Assembly: GCA_037833965.1 (NCBI GenBank)
Contig: AP031357.1
Coordinates: 5,042,001 to 5,106,000, forward strand
Direction: 5' to 3'
Source of the DNA: Marchantia polymorpha subsp. ruderalis
Taxonomy: Eukaryota > Streptophyta > Marchantiopsida > Marchantiales > Marchantiaceae
Length of the DNA stretch: 64,000 nt
Made by a program: the position numbers and the translations under genes. Every line of letters begins with the position of its first letter. The first letter of the stretch is position 1. The notes beneath the pieces are model-generated. The model was not told where the DNA came from and made no database searches. It was given only the letters and a program-made list of their open reading frames with translations. Shown here in pieces: positions 11,801 to 23,230 of this stretch.

Positions 11801-14800
11801 AGAAAGCCTTGCCTGCTCAAATTGCAATACGGGAAATTAGTGTCGAGTAACAATATTTTTTTAAAATATAATGAAAATACATTGACCGGAATCCAGCAAT
11901 TACTCGGCTACTTCTGTTTGGATTCGAGGTTTCCACACGGTGACGTGTCGATGACGTGAATGGCGATGCTCTTGGTACATTCGGTGTTTCGCGTCGAGCA
12001 CATGAAGGGTCGAGATCGTATGGCGCTACTCGTGTCTCGATTTCCTTGCACCTCGAGAATCTGGAACGAGTGAAGTGCGAAATCATGACAACATAATGTC
12101 GACCGAGGATAACTTGCGCGTAGTTTACACTTCTGCAATTCTGTTCCGGGATAGCAGAGCAGAGCATAGCGCATCGATAGATGCGCATAATGACGAGAGG
12201 ATCTCCATGCGAGGACTTCGTTTCGAGGAAGATGATGGGCCATGTCTTCATCAGTAAGTGGACGGACGGTCATGTAAGCGATTGCAGCAGCTGCAGCGAG
12301 CGAGCGATTGAGCGAGAGGGAGGTTCATGACGCCTCTCAAAGTGGCGCTGGCGCTGGTGGTGTCGACGTAATGGATGCGCCACCGGTGCCCAGAGCCGAG
12401 GAATTATGCCAAACCGAGATCCGCATCCCTGTGCATTCGTACACGGCGGGCGGCATCATTCGGATGCGTCGAGAGTTACCACGACATTGGGCAATAGTGG
12501 GAGTGGGCACAGCGTCGCCAAGAAGTAACTCTTCGTTCGTTGTTCTGTCTCACGGTCTGTCTGTCTGACTGGTCTCTTGTCCTCGTCCCTGCACTTGTAC
12601 ACGAGCTGATCAAATAATTGCTCCTCGTGTCAACCGACAGCAGTGGAGATCGAGTCTTTCATGTGGGTAAAATATTTTCTGGAAGAATGCTTGACTGCAA
12701 TGTTAAGATCTGAAGTTACATAGGAGATACGATGCACTTCGGATTGAAATTCCAGTGAACTGTAATTGAACCTCTGCTTGCATTTTGGCTTGTTACCTCT
12801 GGAGGGAATCGAGTATCCAGGATTAGTTGATCCATCCGTCACTAGTCGAGGAATGCGAAAAGCGTGATTAAAAGCAGCTTTGGTGACCTTGAATTATTTC
12901 CCTTTCATGTCGGACGTTGCAGATGACGATCAGACCCCTTTCGTGCACGTTTCACTGGGGTGGTCAGGCTCACTGGCCCCAGATTGTGCTGTGTGATTTT
13001 GTATGTTTAGGGTGCGGCAGATTCATCGGCTTGCGGTTGTTTACTTCAGAGATGTTTCCAATTTTGGACTGTAAGTTCGAACTTGACTTTGAGCGAAAGT
13101 GGTGTCCGTGTTTGGACACAGTCCCACCGGTCGCTGATTGTGGCCTACGGGAAAGGAGTTCGGTGGAACGCGATACGCAACTTGTGTGAACTGTCAGAAA
13201 TCCTGGACTCGCCCGTGGGCGAGGTTCCTACGTGCAGAAGGAGTGGCCATGGTGGCTCGAAGGTGGTGGGTGTTAGATCCGAGCTTCCAAGCTCCGCGTA
13301 AGGAACCAATCTGTCACTTTGTTGTCCACCTCTTTCCGTGAGCGACTGACAGTCGGCCAGGCTGTGATCAACACACCCCCGACGACATAGTGTAAATACC
13401 AAGCAGTAGTGAATTCTCCAAAGCAATATGGACCCAAAACCTTCACTATGAGGGGACCCGACACCTCCACAATGAGTGTAACATGATGTGTTCCATCTGT
13501 TCGGTAAAAACATTAGATTATGAACGAAGCTGCATGGAAATGTGACAGCCACACTTCAATCATTGCACTGCTCGTGATGGTGGTAGGAGGAGGAGGAAGT
13601 GAAGTAGGAGTGGTCCATTCTCCTGCCAAAGCCTGACAGTCATGCCCCATCTGGCAGAAATGACGTTGGACTTGAGAAGGAGCGAGCATCAACAGCACAC
13701 ACGATGTACATGGCAGTGAGGTTTTCAACCCAATCGATACTAGCTCATCAGTGCCTCAAGAAAAAAGAGAGCCCGTACCTCCAGAACAGCACCTGTCATG
13801 GCCCCCACCATTCAAGACTCACAATTGTGAGTGAGACGGAAGGAAAAGTAGCAATGAACGATCAGCTTGCCCAAATGACCGAGAAGACAATGTATCAGAA
13901 CGACAGCTTGGTTGCGAAGAAACACCCACATAGCCGTGCAAGGATTCATACTGCTGTCGACAGCACAAGTCAGAGCTGCTTTGGATACCTCCAGGGTCAT
14001 ACAGAGGGAGATACAGATAGAGGGAGAACGCATCCTCCTGTGCCCCAGATGCATGTCGACATTGTGACGAGTTACTGCATTGCACGCAACATTGGAACGA
14101 AGTGGACAAGTACGATCTCGAGCTTCACAGCATAGAAGCAAGCCAGTCTTAGGTTTCAAGCCTGTACACATTCTCCTTCCACTATGACATGTGGTGGATG
14201 ATGCAGATTGCATTACTCATTGCAGATCTCAAAATTACTTGAATGGTCCACGTCTCTCAAAAACTGCTCGACAACCTATACTTCTTATACCCTAATTCCT
14301 GGAGCCTGCTAAACCTAACCTACGGGGAGAATGGACCACCAAATAACAATTACAAATATAAGCTTCGATGCTAAGGCCTTCAGCAGAGCTACCCTGACGT
14401 GAAACGTTGTGGTTTAACACCCCAAAATTCTAAGGGGCTCTAAAAGCTTCTCTTTGTCCCTATTTCATCTGACAAAAAAATAGAGAATTAATGGGACGGA
14501 CCCTGTCCCTTGCTATTGTACTCGGCTATCTCCATATAGTGGCAAAGATCTCGAAGATACGGTGGACAATGTATGGTACTGAAGACGTGACTGGGAGGAT
14601 GTTCATTTCTTTAACAGGTTACTTCCAAGTTTTAAAAGGGTGCAGTGAGTCCCAAGGAGGATAAAACCCCTACGTAAAGCTTAGCTGACTAACTGTTGAA
14701 GCGCTGCATCAGTGAGAAGTGCAAGATAGCCATGATGACCTCCTAGGTTAGATGAGGGGGGAGGATCGCATAAAATTGATAGACTGCTGGCTGATTGGCA

Positions 14801-14812
14801 TACTGCCGTCCT
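11801..14812. other. Downstream flank of the MO25 gene, doubtful ORFs only
   Basis: The 3' UTR of the minus-strand MO25 gene must begin at 14812 and run leftwards, but I saw no clear AATAAA-type signal to place its end. Farther left are overlapping frames on both strands (13704-14135 plus, 13812-14213 minus, 13145-13552 minus). They exclude one another, and none shows a known motif. Confidence 0.35.
12371..12568 (+). CDS. Possible small ORF, 65 aa, unknown
   Basis: It opens at an ATG and has a fairly balanced amino-acid composition (begins MDAPPVPRAEELCQTE, ends SFVVLSHGLSV). The frame stays open upstream of the ATG to at least 12308, so the start is uncertain. I know no matching family, and no splice partner is evident. 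The GC-rich context makes chance openness plausible. Confidence 0.12.
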   Translation: MDAPPVPRAEELCQTEIRIPVHSYTAGGIIRMRRELPRHWAIVGVGTASPRSNSSFVVLSHGLSV

Positions 14813-17800
14813 TCAATGCCCGAGTGGTTGGAGAGACTCGATCTCTTTGATAAGCAACTCCTTCTCCTCTTCGAACTGCTCGTCTTCTGTTTGGGTGACA
14901 ACCAAAGCAGCCAATCAATATTGGGTTTTCAAAGAAAAACAAGTTTCACGTGAGAAGGGGATTCAGTTCAATACATTCTCCTTTCTCTAGCAACGAAGGG
15001 TTACCTCAACCAAGACTATCAGTTAAATCACAACTGATTCTACTCCTCCGCATCATCTCATTCGCTCCAGTGGCAAAAACTCGCAATCCTCTACCTAACC
15101 ACGGAAAGAAAAACTCTCGAATTTAAAAAAACCGAACCATAAAAGATTAAATGGAAAGAACGAGCTCAAAACACAGAGCTTACCTTTGTCCAGATGAAAG
15201 TTATCGATAAACCTCAGCAACTTGTCTCGGTTTTTGTACAATATATTTACAATGGCCGGAGTTTTGTTCGGATTAGCGACGAAGACCTGCGGCTCGCACA
15301 GTTCAGTCAAGCATTCGAGATACACCCCACCAACCGGACGAATAAAACACACAACTGTTCTGGCTTCAATAAACCAAGACGATGATTTGGGTCTAGAGTT
15401 GACTTATAAACTTCGGCATCAAAAGCAATACTTCATTCCAGATGAGGACCTTGAAAACATGGAAGGCTGATGACTGGATGTTCTTGCTTGGGTCCTGCAA
15501 TAGGTAAGAGCATTTTTTATCAGCGGACAGAGGATGCTACAGGTTCGTGTTTTTTCCTGTTAATGTGTTGTGAATTATTGAAAGGTCTAGACATTAGCTG
15601 CAATGCATCCAACGCGACATTAATCAAAGACTGCGTGATCGAAAATGTGCTGTTTCAAAATGTGCTAAAAACTTGTTTCGAACCAAAAATATAGAGCTTG
15701 AAGAGTGCTTATTACTAATGTAATAAGCATTACCCTAAACCCTAAACCCTAAACCCTAACTTGGATAAGAGAATACAAAAGGGCAAGGCGAGAATGGATA
15801 TACAGTTCCAGGCTACAATGCACACGATCAAGTAGCAGTCCAGATTTGTTCGTAGGACTCTACTGCATAGACAACAATAGTCGGGACTCCACCTATACAG
15901 GTACTTGTCAACTGCACGGCATTGCCTTTTCATTTCTTTGGTATAGACTGCTGAAGGGACAGAAGCGGGTGACATACCTTGATGAGTGTCATCATGATAC
16001 GCAGATTATGCACTTCTGAGATGTACTGCATCATAATTGGGGCGTTTGCACGCTCGAGGAGAAACTCACCGAGGAGCTACATACAACCGAAAAAAGCGAG
16101 TACTATTAAGTAGAAACTCTTCTCGGCGTAAAAGCTTCATCATACACAATCAACGTTCTCTCTTGACGGAAACAAAGATTATGATCGCAAGCAGGTGCAA
16201 GCCTCACAAAGCAAAGGAGGACTCTCGGGGCACTGCCACTTACTTTCAGAGACTGTCTTCGAGTCACGTAATTGTTCGAACCAAGCAGTCTGTCGTATAA
16301 CCTGAAAAACTGTACGGAGCAAAAACTCATTCGAAACATCCAATCACGACACACATGTTACAATAAGAGCAGCACACTTTATTCTCTTTATAACCATATC
16401 ACCTGGAAGAAGTTAAAAATTAACAGCTGGGCAAATCATTTGGACACTAGCAGGAAAAAATTGTGTTGTTATAGTTACTTTGCGTAGAGAAAAAAGACTG
16501 CCCTCACCTGGACGTAGTGAGTGGTGAGGTATTCACAGACGATCGCCTCATGTCTGGTCAACAACTCCTGCACACAGAATTCTCGATGAAGTGAGATTCA
16601 TTTCATAACAAGACCATTAAAACAAACAAGTCACGAGTTTGCATCTACTCCTCACATAAAGGCTCGAAGTCAAAACTTGCAGAACAGCGTGTGCTCAGAT
16701 TCGTTAGCGGTACAAGACAAATTTCGATCAAGATGTGTGGAAAGGTACTAGCCAGATTACTGGAGAGGGACAGATGGAATTGTACCTTGAAGGTGGAGAA
16801 GGCATCAGATGCGATATCGAAGTTTGGAAGCTCCACGTATTTAAAGAAAAGCTCGAAGCTGGCTGACTCAAGCATGTACCTGCTTGCAAGAAATAAATTA
16901 ACCAACCATCCCCAACTTCATCACGCAAATCAAAGGAACGTGAAGGCAGAATTCCATCGCTACATCATGAACTCAAGTCTTTGCCTGCAGTTTTGAATAT
17001 AAACGAAAGGGAAGTGATCATCTTGCACACGTCTCTAACACAATTGAATCAAATCAGATATAATCAAATCCTGATATTTTGTAGTCGTGTTTAGAGAATG
17101 AACAAAAGCGACTTTCACCTGTGAGGAGTATCTGCATATGAAGGCTTACTTGGCTAGGCTCGGATATCTGGCACATTCTCGTAGCATGTTTCCACAATTG
17201 AGTGCAATCTCTTTCGTTTCATAGCTGTCACATCAAGTTAAGTGCAATATAAAGCCTCGTCCCTTAATGGCAACTGTGACGGAAGACAACTTCGTACCCG
17301 TCAATACGAAAGAAGAAACTTGGTGCGACCCCTTGATATTCAACACATATCAGCGGCATATCTCATAATCAGCGAGAGAACTAAACTACAAGCAAGTACA
17401 AGGGCATCAGGTATTGCACTTGTAGTAAGTCGAAATAACATGCCCGTCAACTGGAGAGAACGTACCTACCATGAGACAAGGAAGTCGAGCAGCTCAGTAT
17501 GCTTCTCTATGAACTCCAAACCACTTTGTCTACCTCCCACGTTCTGTCTCAGCAGCGTGCACCATATATTAACGGAATCTTTTCTCGCCTGCAAAACCCA
17601 GAAACCAAGGTTTCAGTGCTTGGCGCTTGTAAAATAATGACAAAGACCACTGTGAGGATGGATTCGATGTAGACACGATGAGTTCCTCCTGAAGTGCGTA
17701 AATCTCGTTCTGTCACCAGACCTAAAGACCGAGGCCTTCAAGTATCGGTCAGGTCAATGAAACATTTCAGCATGGGTCCAGACATAGGAGTGTAAGCTGC

Positions 17801-19261
17801 AGTGGTAACATGTGACTGTGGAAACCAACTAGCACTCTCCGACGTTTCTCTGCTCCTTGTAAGATCCGAAGCCATACACTCAAACACATGCACTACGATG
17901 CCATGCGCGTACAGCCTAAAAAATAATAATCTCTCTCAGGTCACACCACGGCAGTGTGGAAGAAAAAGGAATGCATTGAGCTACAGGCAAGAGAAAGAAC
18001 ACGAGAAAGGACGAAAGAAAACGTACATCCCAGCCCAGGGAAGGCAGCTTTTGAACTAGGAGCTCCAGAAAGTCATCCTTGCAAGCCTCGACGGTCAACA
18101 GAGAAACCTGCTCGGGATTCGGCTCGGCATCACCCTCGCCCAAGAGCATATGCTTCATAGCCACAAGATTTTTATCTACCTCCTCCAGGGCCTGCAACTC
18201 CAACCCACCAGGTCATCTACCGGGACCATTCAAGCATTGAGGACACAATCAAGTTAACCAGAACATAGAGCCTGAAAGTCGATCCAATTAAGACTTAGAA
18301 AGACGACGGGTAATCCTCCGACAAACAAAGAACGACAAAAATCACAGTCTCTCGAGGTCCAAGTCGAAGTCGCCGGACAACATATTTGTGAGTTTCTATC
18401 CTTATTGTTGCCTACGGCTGTGTATTATGCGACCGTGCATGGTTCTCAAACGCAGAACAAGCTCTCGTCCCAATGCTTCTCCTTGTTAAAGTGGATCCCA
18501 GGTTTGCCGTGTATTCATTCTACACCTATAATATAGAGGGGATCTCTTCTCAGGCACCAAAAGGCCGCGGAATGGTGGAGAACACTGCTCTGAATTCTAG
18601 TCCATCACGACCTCCTTTCGGCTACTCGTATGATCACTGCGTTTGAACCAGGCTCGTTCACCACAGCACCAATCTCACGGCCGGTGCAGCAACAGCAGCC
18701 GGCGTGAGCTCATCTCGTCACCTCTCAGCGTAATCAGTTCGCAGGTTTGAACATCCCTCCACGTCTCAACGAGAATCAAGTACAGACGGCCGAGTCCACC
18801 GGGCTTGCAAATTTCTATCGCGTGTCTGTTTCTCTGCGTCTGCATGGACGGCCAATTACGCGAGGTGCGAGGCCGTCACATTGCCTCGAGAAGGCGAATC
18901 TCCGATTTCTCCGGGCACCCCAAAATGCAGGGCATTCATCCACCCCGGAGCGCCCGTCATCGTCACAATCTACGGATTGAAACACGGTCGATCAGGTGAA
19001 ATCATGTTCCACTGGTAGCGGTAGGATTGTAGTATCAATTTCCCTTCATTCGTGGTCGGGCGGGTCCGTAGAATTTGCAATTTGAAGTACGGATGGAGCA
19101 GAGACCAGCAAGGACCGAGAGCGACCGGAACCACTCACCTTCTCGAGGAGTCGGACTTCAGCCACGGTTTTAGTATCAAGCGCCAAGAGTGCCTCCCTGG
19201 TCACCTTGACCAGCTCCGATGGCGACTTTAGCTTGAATTGCTTGAAGAAATTGAACGACAT
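14813..19261 (-). CDS. MO25: MO25 / CAB39-like scaffold protein, complete, 11 coding exons
   Basis: The 340-aa product is a helical-repeat scaffold of the MO25 (CAB39) family, which binds and activates STE20/GCK-type kinases: LKB1-STRAD in animals, SIK1/Hippo-like kinases in plants. Coding exons in transcript order are 19261-19139, 18191-18027, 17588-17470, 17224-17150, 16879-16786, 16567-16508, 16309-16244, 16076-15978, 15494-15450, 15286-15184 and 14886-14813. They total 1023 nt and reading phase is kept at every junction. Family signatures are visible: MSFNFFKQFKLKSPSELV (1-18), ALLALDTKT (24-32), PSLGWDARKD across exons 2-3, LNCGNMLREC (145-154), YMLESASFELFFKYVELP (162-179), YVTRRQSLK (226-234), VFVANPNK (283-290) and the end DEQFEEEKELLIKEIESL (318-335). 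Length matches plant MO25 (about 340). The start is the family's MSF methionine. Introns are 163-947 bp with GT-AG ends. The donor after exon 9 (GTCCTC) is unusually weak, and intron 8 carries a telomere-type repeat. Confidence 0.95.
15707..15728. repeat. Perfect inverted repeat, 9-bp arms, 4-nt loop
   Basis: GCTTATTAC, TAAT, GTAATAAGC. It lies in MO25 intron 8, four bases from the telomere-type repeat. Confidence 0.85.
15733..15759. repeat. Interstitial telomere-type repeat (CCCTAAA), 3.9 units
   Basis: Three perfect CCCTAAA units and a partial fourth lie in intron 8 of the MO25 gene (15495-15977). This is the Arabidopsis-type telomere repeat shared by most land plants and green algae. Read on the gene's sense strand it is TTTAGGG. 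Such short runs occur where telomerase or repair has patched a break, and also act as telo-box elements near promoters. An intron position several kb from the start favours the first. Confidence 0.9.
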
Positions 19262-19569
19262 GGCAGCCAGCTTGCTTTCTTGAAGCACTGTGACGAGAAC
19301 GAGAAAGACCACTAGAGTAGTGCTCGCCTCCTTCCAGAACCTCGGACCAAAACCCAGACCCAAAGAGCGAGAGGATCCCGATATGACGAATGCGCGGATC
19401 AGCCCTCCGTCCGATACGCGAATGCGTTCGATTCTTGCTTTGCATAGAAAAGCAAAAATCCGCGCTGGCTGCTGTGAATGGAGAGAGAGAGAAAGAAAGA
19501 AAAAGCCTCGCCCAGAGGAGAAGACGACGAGCACACAGGCAGCCAAGAACGAAGCACGAGTCTACTTAC

Positions 19570-19800
19570 TCCAGATACGAAATGAAAAGCAAAGAGAAGA
19601 GAAGAACGAGAAGAGAAGCCGAGGAAAGAAGCCAAACCAAACGAGACGAGCGGTGAAATAAGAACTCGACTCTGTGACTCGCTCCAGAGTTCCAAGAAAA
19701 GAAAAGGACGAAAGAAGACGAAGACGAAGAGGAAGAAGAGGAGTAGTAAGGAGAAGCCAATCAGTCAATCAAATCAAATCCAATCAAGCCAATCTGTGTT
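19570..19800 (-). other. Probable untranslated first exon of the MO25 gene
   Basis: On the minus strand this tract is rich in CTTCTT and TTTTCTTTTC, as plant leaders are, and it ends at a strong donor (CTGGA|GTAAGT, donor bases 19569-19564). A good acceptor (CGTCACAG) lies about 22 bases upstream of the MO25 ATG, so a leader intron of roughly 280 bp is likely. The 5' limit near 19800 is only a composition change. Confidence 0.45.
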
Positions 19801-20515
19801 GCACACAGCGGAACGAGGCAATCAGCAGCAGCACCACCTTTTCTTCAAGCATCATCTCCCCCCAACTTTCTCTCGTCCACTGCCCCCTCCTCCCCCGCCT
19901 TCCTTCCTCCTCTCATCAGGCCTCCCCCCCACCCCCCAAACTTCAGCTCTCCCAACACAGTTGGTTCTCTTGTCCTTCAGCAGCAGCAGCAGCAGCTTGC
20001 TCACAGTTCTTGGGACCAATTCTCTTCCCTCCCTCTCCTCCTCCTCAGAAGCAAGCCTGCCTGCCTGCCTTCCTTCCTTGAAAGTCCTTCGTTCCTGCTC
20101 TTGCGGGACTGGGCCTCAAGACTGCTTTAAATCCATGAGCACAAGGCGGACAGCAATAGGAAACGACACGTCAGATCTCAGGAGGAGGAGGCAGGGGAGG
20201 GGAGGGAAGGGAAGCCCAGGCCAGGGCAGGCGAGGGGGCCTGAGGGAAGAAGCCTAGGACTAGAGGAGCAGCAGCAGCAGCAGCTGCTATTGCTTCTATT
20301 TGCTATTTGCTTCTCTCGGCTCGGCTAGTCTCTGGATGCTCGATGGAATAATGAACCGGGTCATTATATATGACGCACCAGAATCACACACACACCCTCG
20401 CGTAGATGCCTACTATTCGTCGCTCGTTCTTCCTGGCTCCATCGCTCTCTTGGTCTACTAGCACTACTCTTATTACTTCTACCGCTACTACTCTCCTGGT
20501 GGCTGCTCCAGACGA

Positions 20516-20543
20516 TCCTGTCCTGTCCTGTCCTGTCCTGTCC
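20516..20543. repeat. (TCCTG)n microsatellite
   Basis: Five and a half tandem pentanucleotide units, followed closely by GGGCT and GGCT runs. Confidence 0.9.
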
Positions 20544-20887
20544 AGTACCTCCTCGTCCTCGTCCTGCTGCTGCTGCGGGCTGGGCTGGGCTGGGCTGGCT
20601 GGCTGGCTTGTGTGAGATGGTGATTTATTCGAGTAGAATCTTCCTGCAGCTGCAGTGAGATCTTTGCTTTTCTGCTTTCTTTCTTTCGTTCATTCGTTCC
20701 TTCGTTCTCCCCAGTTTGGAACTCTGAGGGAATTTCCAAGAATGTAGGAACGCCCCAAGTGTTATCTCGCCATGCCAAATTGCCATTTCAATAATTGAAC
20801 ACTCGTTGTTGTGACAATCTGATGGATAGTGTCTTTTCATCTTGAGAACTGGAGCATGAGTTCTAGACGTGGTCGTAGGATGGGACT

Positions 20888-20918
20888 GACGGACGGACGG
20901 ACGGACACGGACGGACGG
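20888..20918. repeat. (GGAC)n microsatellite, interrupted
   Basis: Tandem GGAC units with one ACAC interruption. Confidence 0.8.
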
Positions 20919-21826
20919 AAGAGTGTTCTCTCATTGGGCATGAGAGAAAAAGTGGAAAGTCCTTCCTACGTCCACATCGGAAGGGGCATCGAGGACATAA
21001 ACGTCTCTTCCTCCAAGTTGCTGCTTCAATGCATCGCTTGCTTGCTTACTGGGAACGAGGCGACCTTTTCTCGTCAAATGAGATTGCTTCTTCTTCTCTT
21101 CCATCTCGACGAGGAGGTGAACGGTATCTGGGTCTCCGTGCGATTGTTATCTCCTTGAACGTGAACAAAAACAAAACACTGAACTTTGTGCTTCTATCTG
21201 TTCCTCCTCATCTCCAAGAGTACAGTCAGTCGTTCATCATGTAGAAGCTCATACGAGAGTGGCATTAAATTAGACTTGCTCCTAATTTACTAAAATTTGT
21301 AATATGGACAAGGTTTAGTCCATACCATTGCGCAGAACTAGCGTTTCGAGGAGATCCACGGTGGATTTGGATGCACATTTGGCCTTATAATTGCTCGAAG
21401 TGGTCTCCTACTATTTTTGCAATCACAGCCCACCCTCCCTTCCTTCCGTGTAGCAGAAGGAACTTGTGCCTAGTGCACAATGAGGTTTTCAATGGCACAT
21501 CTCAATCATGCAAACCCGCTTTTGGGGCCTAGCCCCTCATCCTCTCTCTGCCCCTTGAGTCTCATTCATTCATCCCTGTACCACTTGATGGATGATGGGC
21601 TCTTGCCATCCTTTCGGTTCTATATATTACTCGTTTAGTACTCCTCGAATTGAATTGAAACCCCTTTCGGCCACAACCTCTTGGCACATACGGACGCATT
21701 GACTCGCTCTAGTTTATCCTTTCCCTACCACGTCACCTGCCCATGTACATCAGGTGCATCCGAGGCTCTGGTCTGGTCTCTGTGCACATGGAAGTGCACA
21801 CTGCAATTGCCTTCCGCATGGAGACA

Positions 21827-21830
<4 letters not shown>

Positions 21831-21857
<27 letters not shown>
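21831..21857. repeat. (CT)n microsatellite
   Basis: Thirteen uninterrupted CT units. Confidence 0.95.
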
Positions 21858-21860
<3 letters not shown>

Positions 21861-22600
21861 GAGTTAGATCCGGACTATGAACAGCTGCAGCTCTGCCTTT
21901 ATTCTGCAGAAAATCTGTCGCTCTGTGAATTCTGTGCGAGGACGAAGGCATGTACAGACTACTGTTTGGCATACGGCGGAGAGCCCGACCAGCAGGAGAG
22001 GAGAGGAGAGGAGAGGCACCAACTGTTGCTTGATGCTCTTGCTATAACACATCGAGTCCTGGGGACGTGTGCCCACTTATTGAGGCGCATTCACCACTGG
22101 GTAAGGGAAGGTGGCGAGAGGGGCGAGGGGTTAATGACCGTTCCCCCCAGGGGTTTCGTTTCGTTATACTATTTGCGATATCTTGCGATAGATTCTCATT
22201 CGAAACGGATACGGGTCATCTTAAATCCTCTGTGCTAAAAAGATTCTTTCATGTTAACGGCGGGAATCGGATCTCGGGCTCTGGTCGACATCTGCCGATC
22301 GTCGGATCCGATGGGGATTAGATTTAATATGTTGCAGGCACGAATGAGGAGATATCCTTCAACAAAAGAAAATCCTGGAAGTCCTGAAATAGACAACACT
22401 GCTGCTTCTGCTGCTGCTGCTGCGTGAGCGTTTTCAGTCAGGTCGATGACTTGTATCCCCGTCCATATCTGGCTGGCTGGCTGGCTCTCTCTGACAGCCC
22501 GGGGATGTAAATCTCATTCAACCGTCTCTGGTGAAGAAAGATGTGGCCATTTTCCCGGACTACGCTGGATGGCATGCTTCGGTAATATACTCGAAACCAG

Positions 22601-23230
22601 ATGATTTCTGAACAAGATGCTGTGTTTCGATTGTATGAAAGTTATGGCCAAAAAATTCATTTGATCGTGTCACATGGCACAACTGAGACCATGTCCAGAG
22701 CCTTATCATTTGATTTGGTTATTTTATTCACAACTTTATGCTTTATAAATATATTAGTTTATAAATATCATGATTTCTTATGACTTGTTGACCATGATAC
22801 AGCCAAAGTATAGGCAACCAACATACTGTTAATAATGTATTGTTCATACATACCCAAATTGGTATGGATGTATTATATGTTTATTGTAAACTTGGTGGCT
22901 ACCAATCTTACACCTGATATTGTTTAATCAAAGATAATTTCTATCTTTATGGAATAGCAATACGAGAATTTCCCAATCTAAGGTTCTGTAACGATATTAA
23001 AATTTCCTAGATATAGAAGTGTATTAATTGAGAGATATTACTTTTATGAAGAATAGTAAAATGGTATCTGAATCACTATTGTTATTTTGTATACATAGCC
23101 TATATAGACTATAATCATTTGATAATTATTCCTATAATATTTCGATTAAAACATTGTGATATACACAGTGATACTATTGGGTAATAGAGATTTTCTGGTT
23201 TGGTTTCTGATCGGGGACTTTTATCTAACC
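22601..23230. other. AT-rich islet, no gene
   Basis: A sharply AT-rich block between GC-moderate neighbours, with only short frames. It looks like an old inserted repeat, but I see no terminal repeats or target-site duplication. Confidence 0.35.

Larger units (their letters stand above)
19801..22600. other. Intergenic, C/T-rich then microsatellite-rich
   Basis: On the plus strand 19830-20090 is strongly pyrimidine-rich, possibly the leader of a divergent transcript sharing the MO25 promoter, but I found no coding exon to the right. On the minus strand a TATATAA-like motif lies at 20363-20373. Microsatellites are TCCTG (20516-20543), GGAC (20888-20918), CT (21831-21857) and GGAGA (21994-22016). 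The plus-strand frame at 21681-22238 (185 codons) crosses the CT and GGAGA repeats and shows no family feature. Confidence 0.35.
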
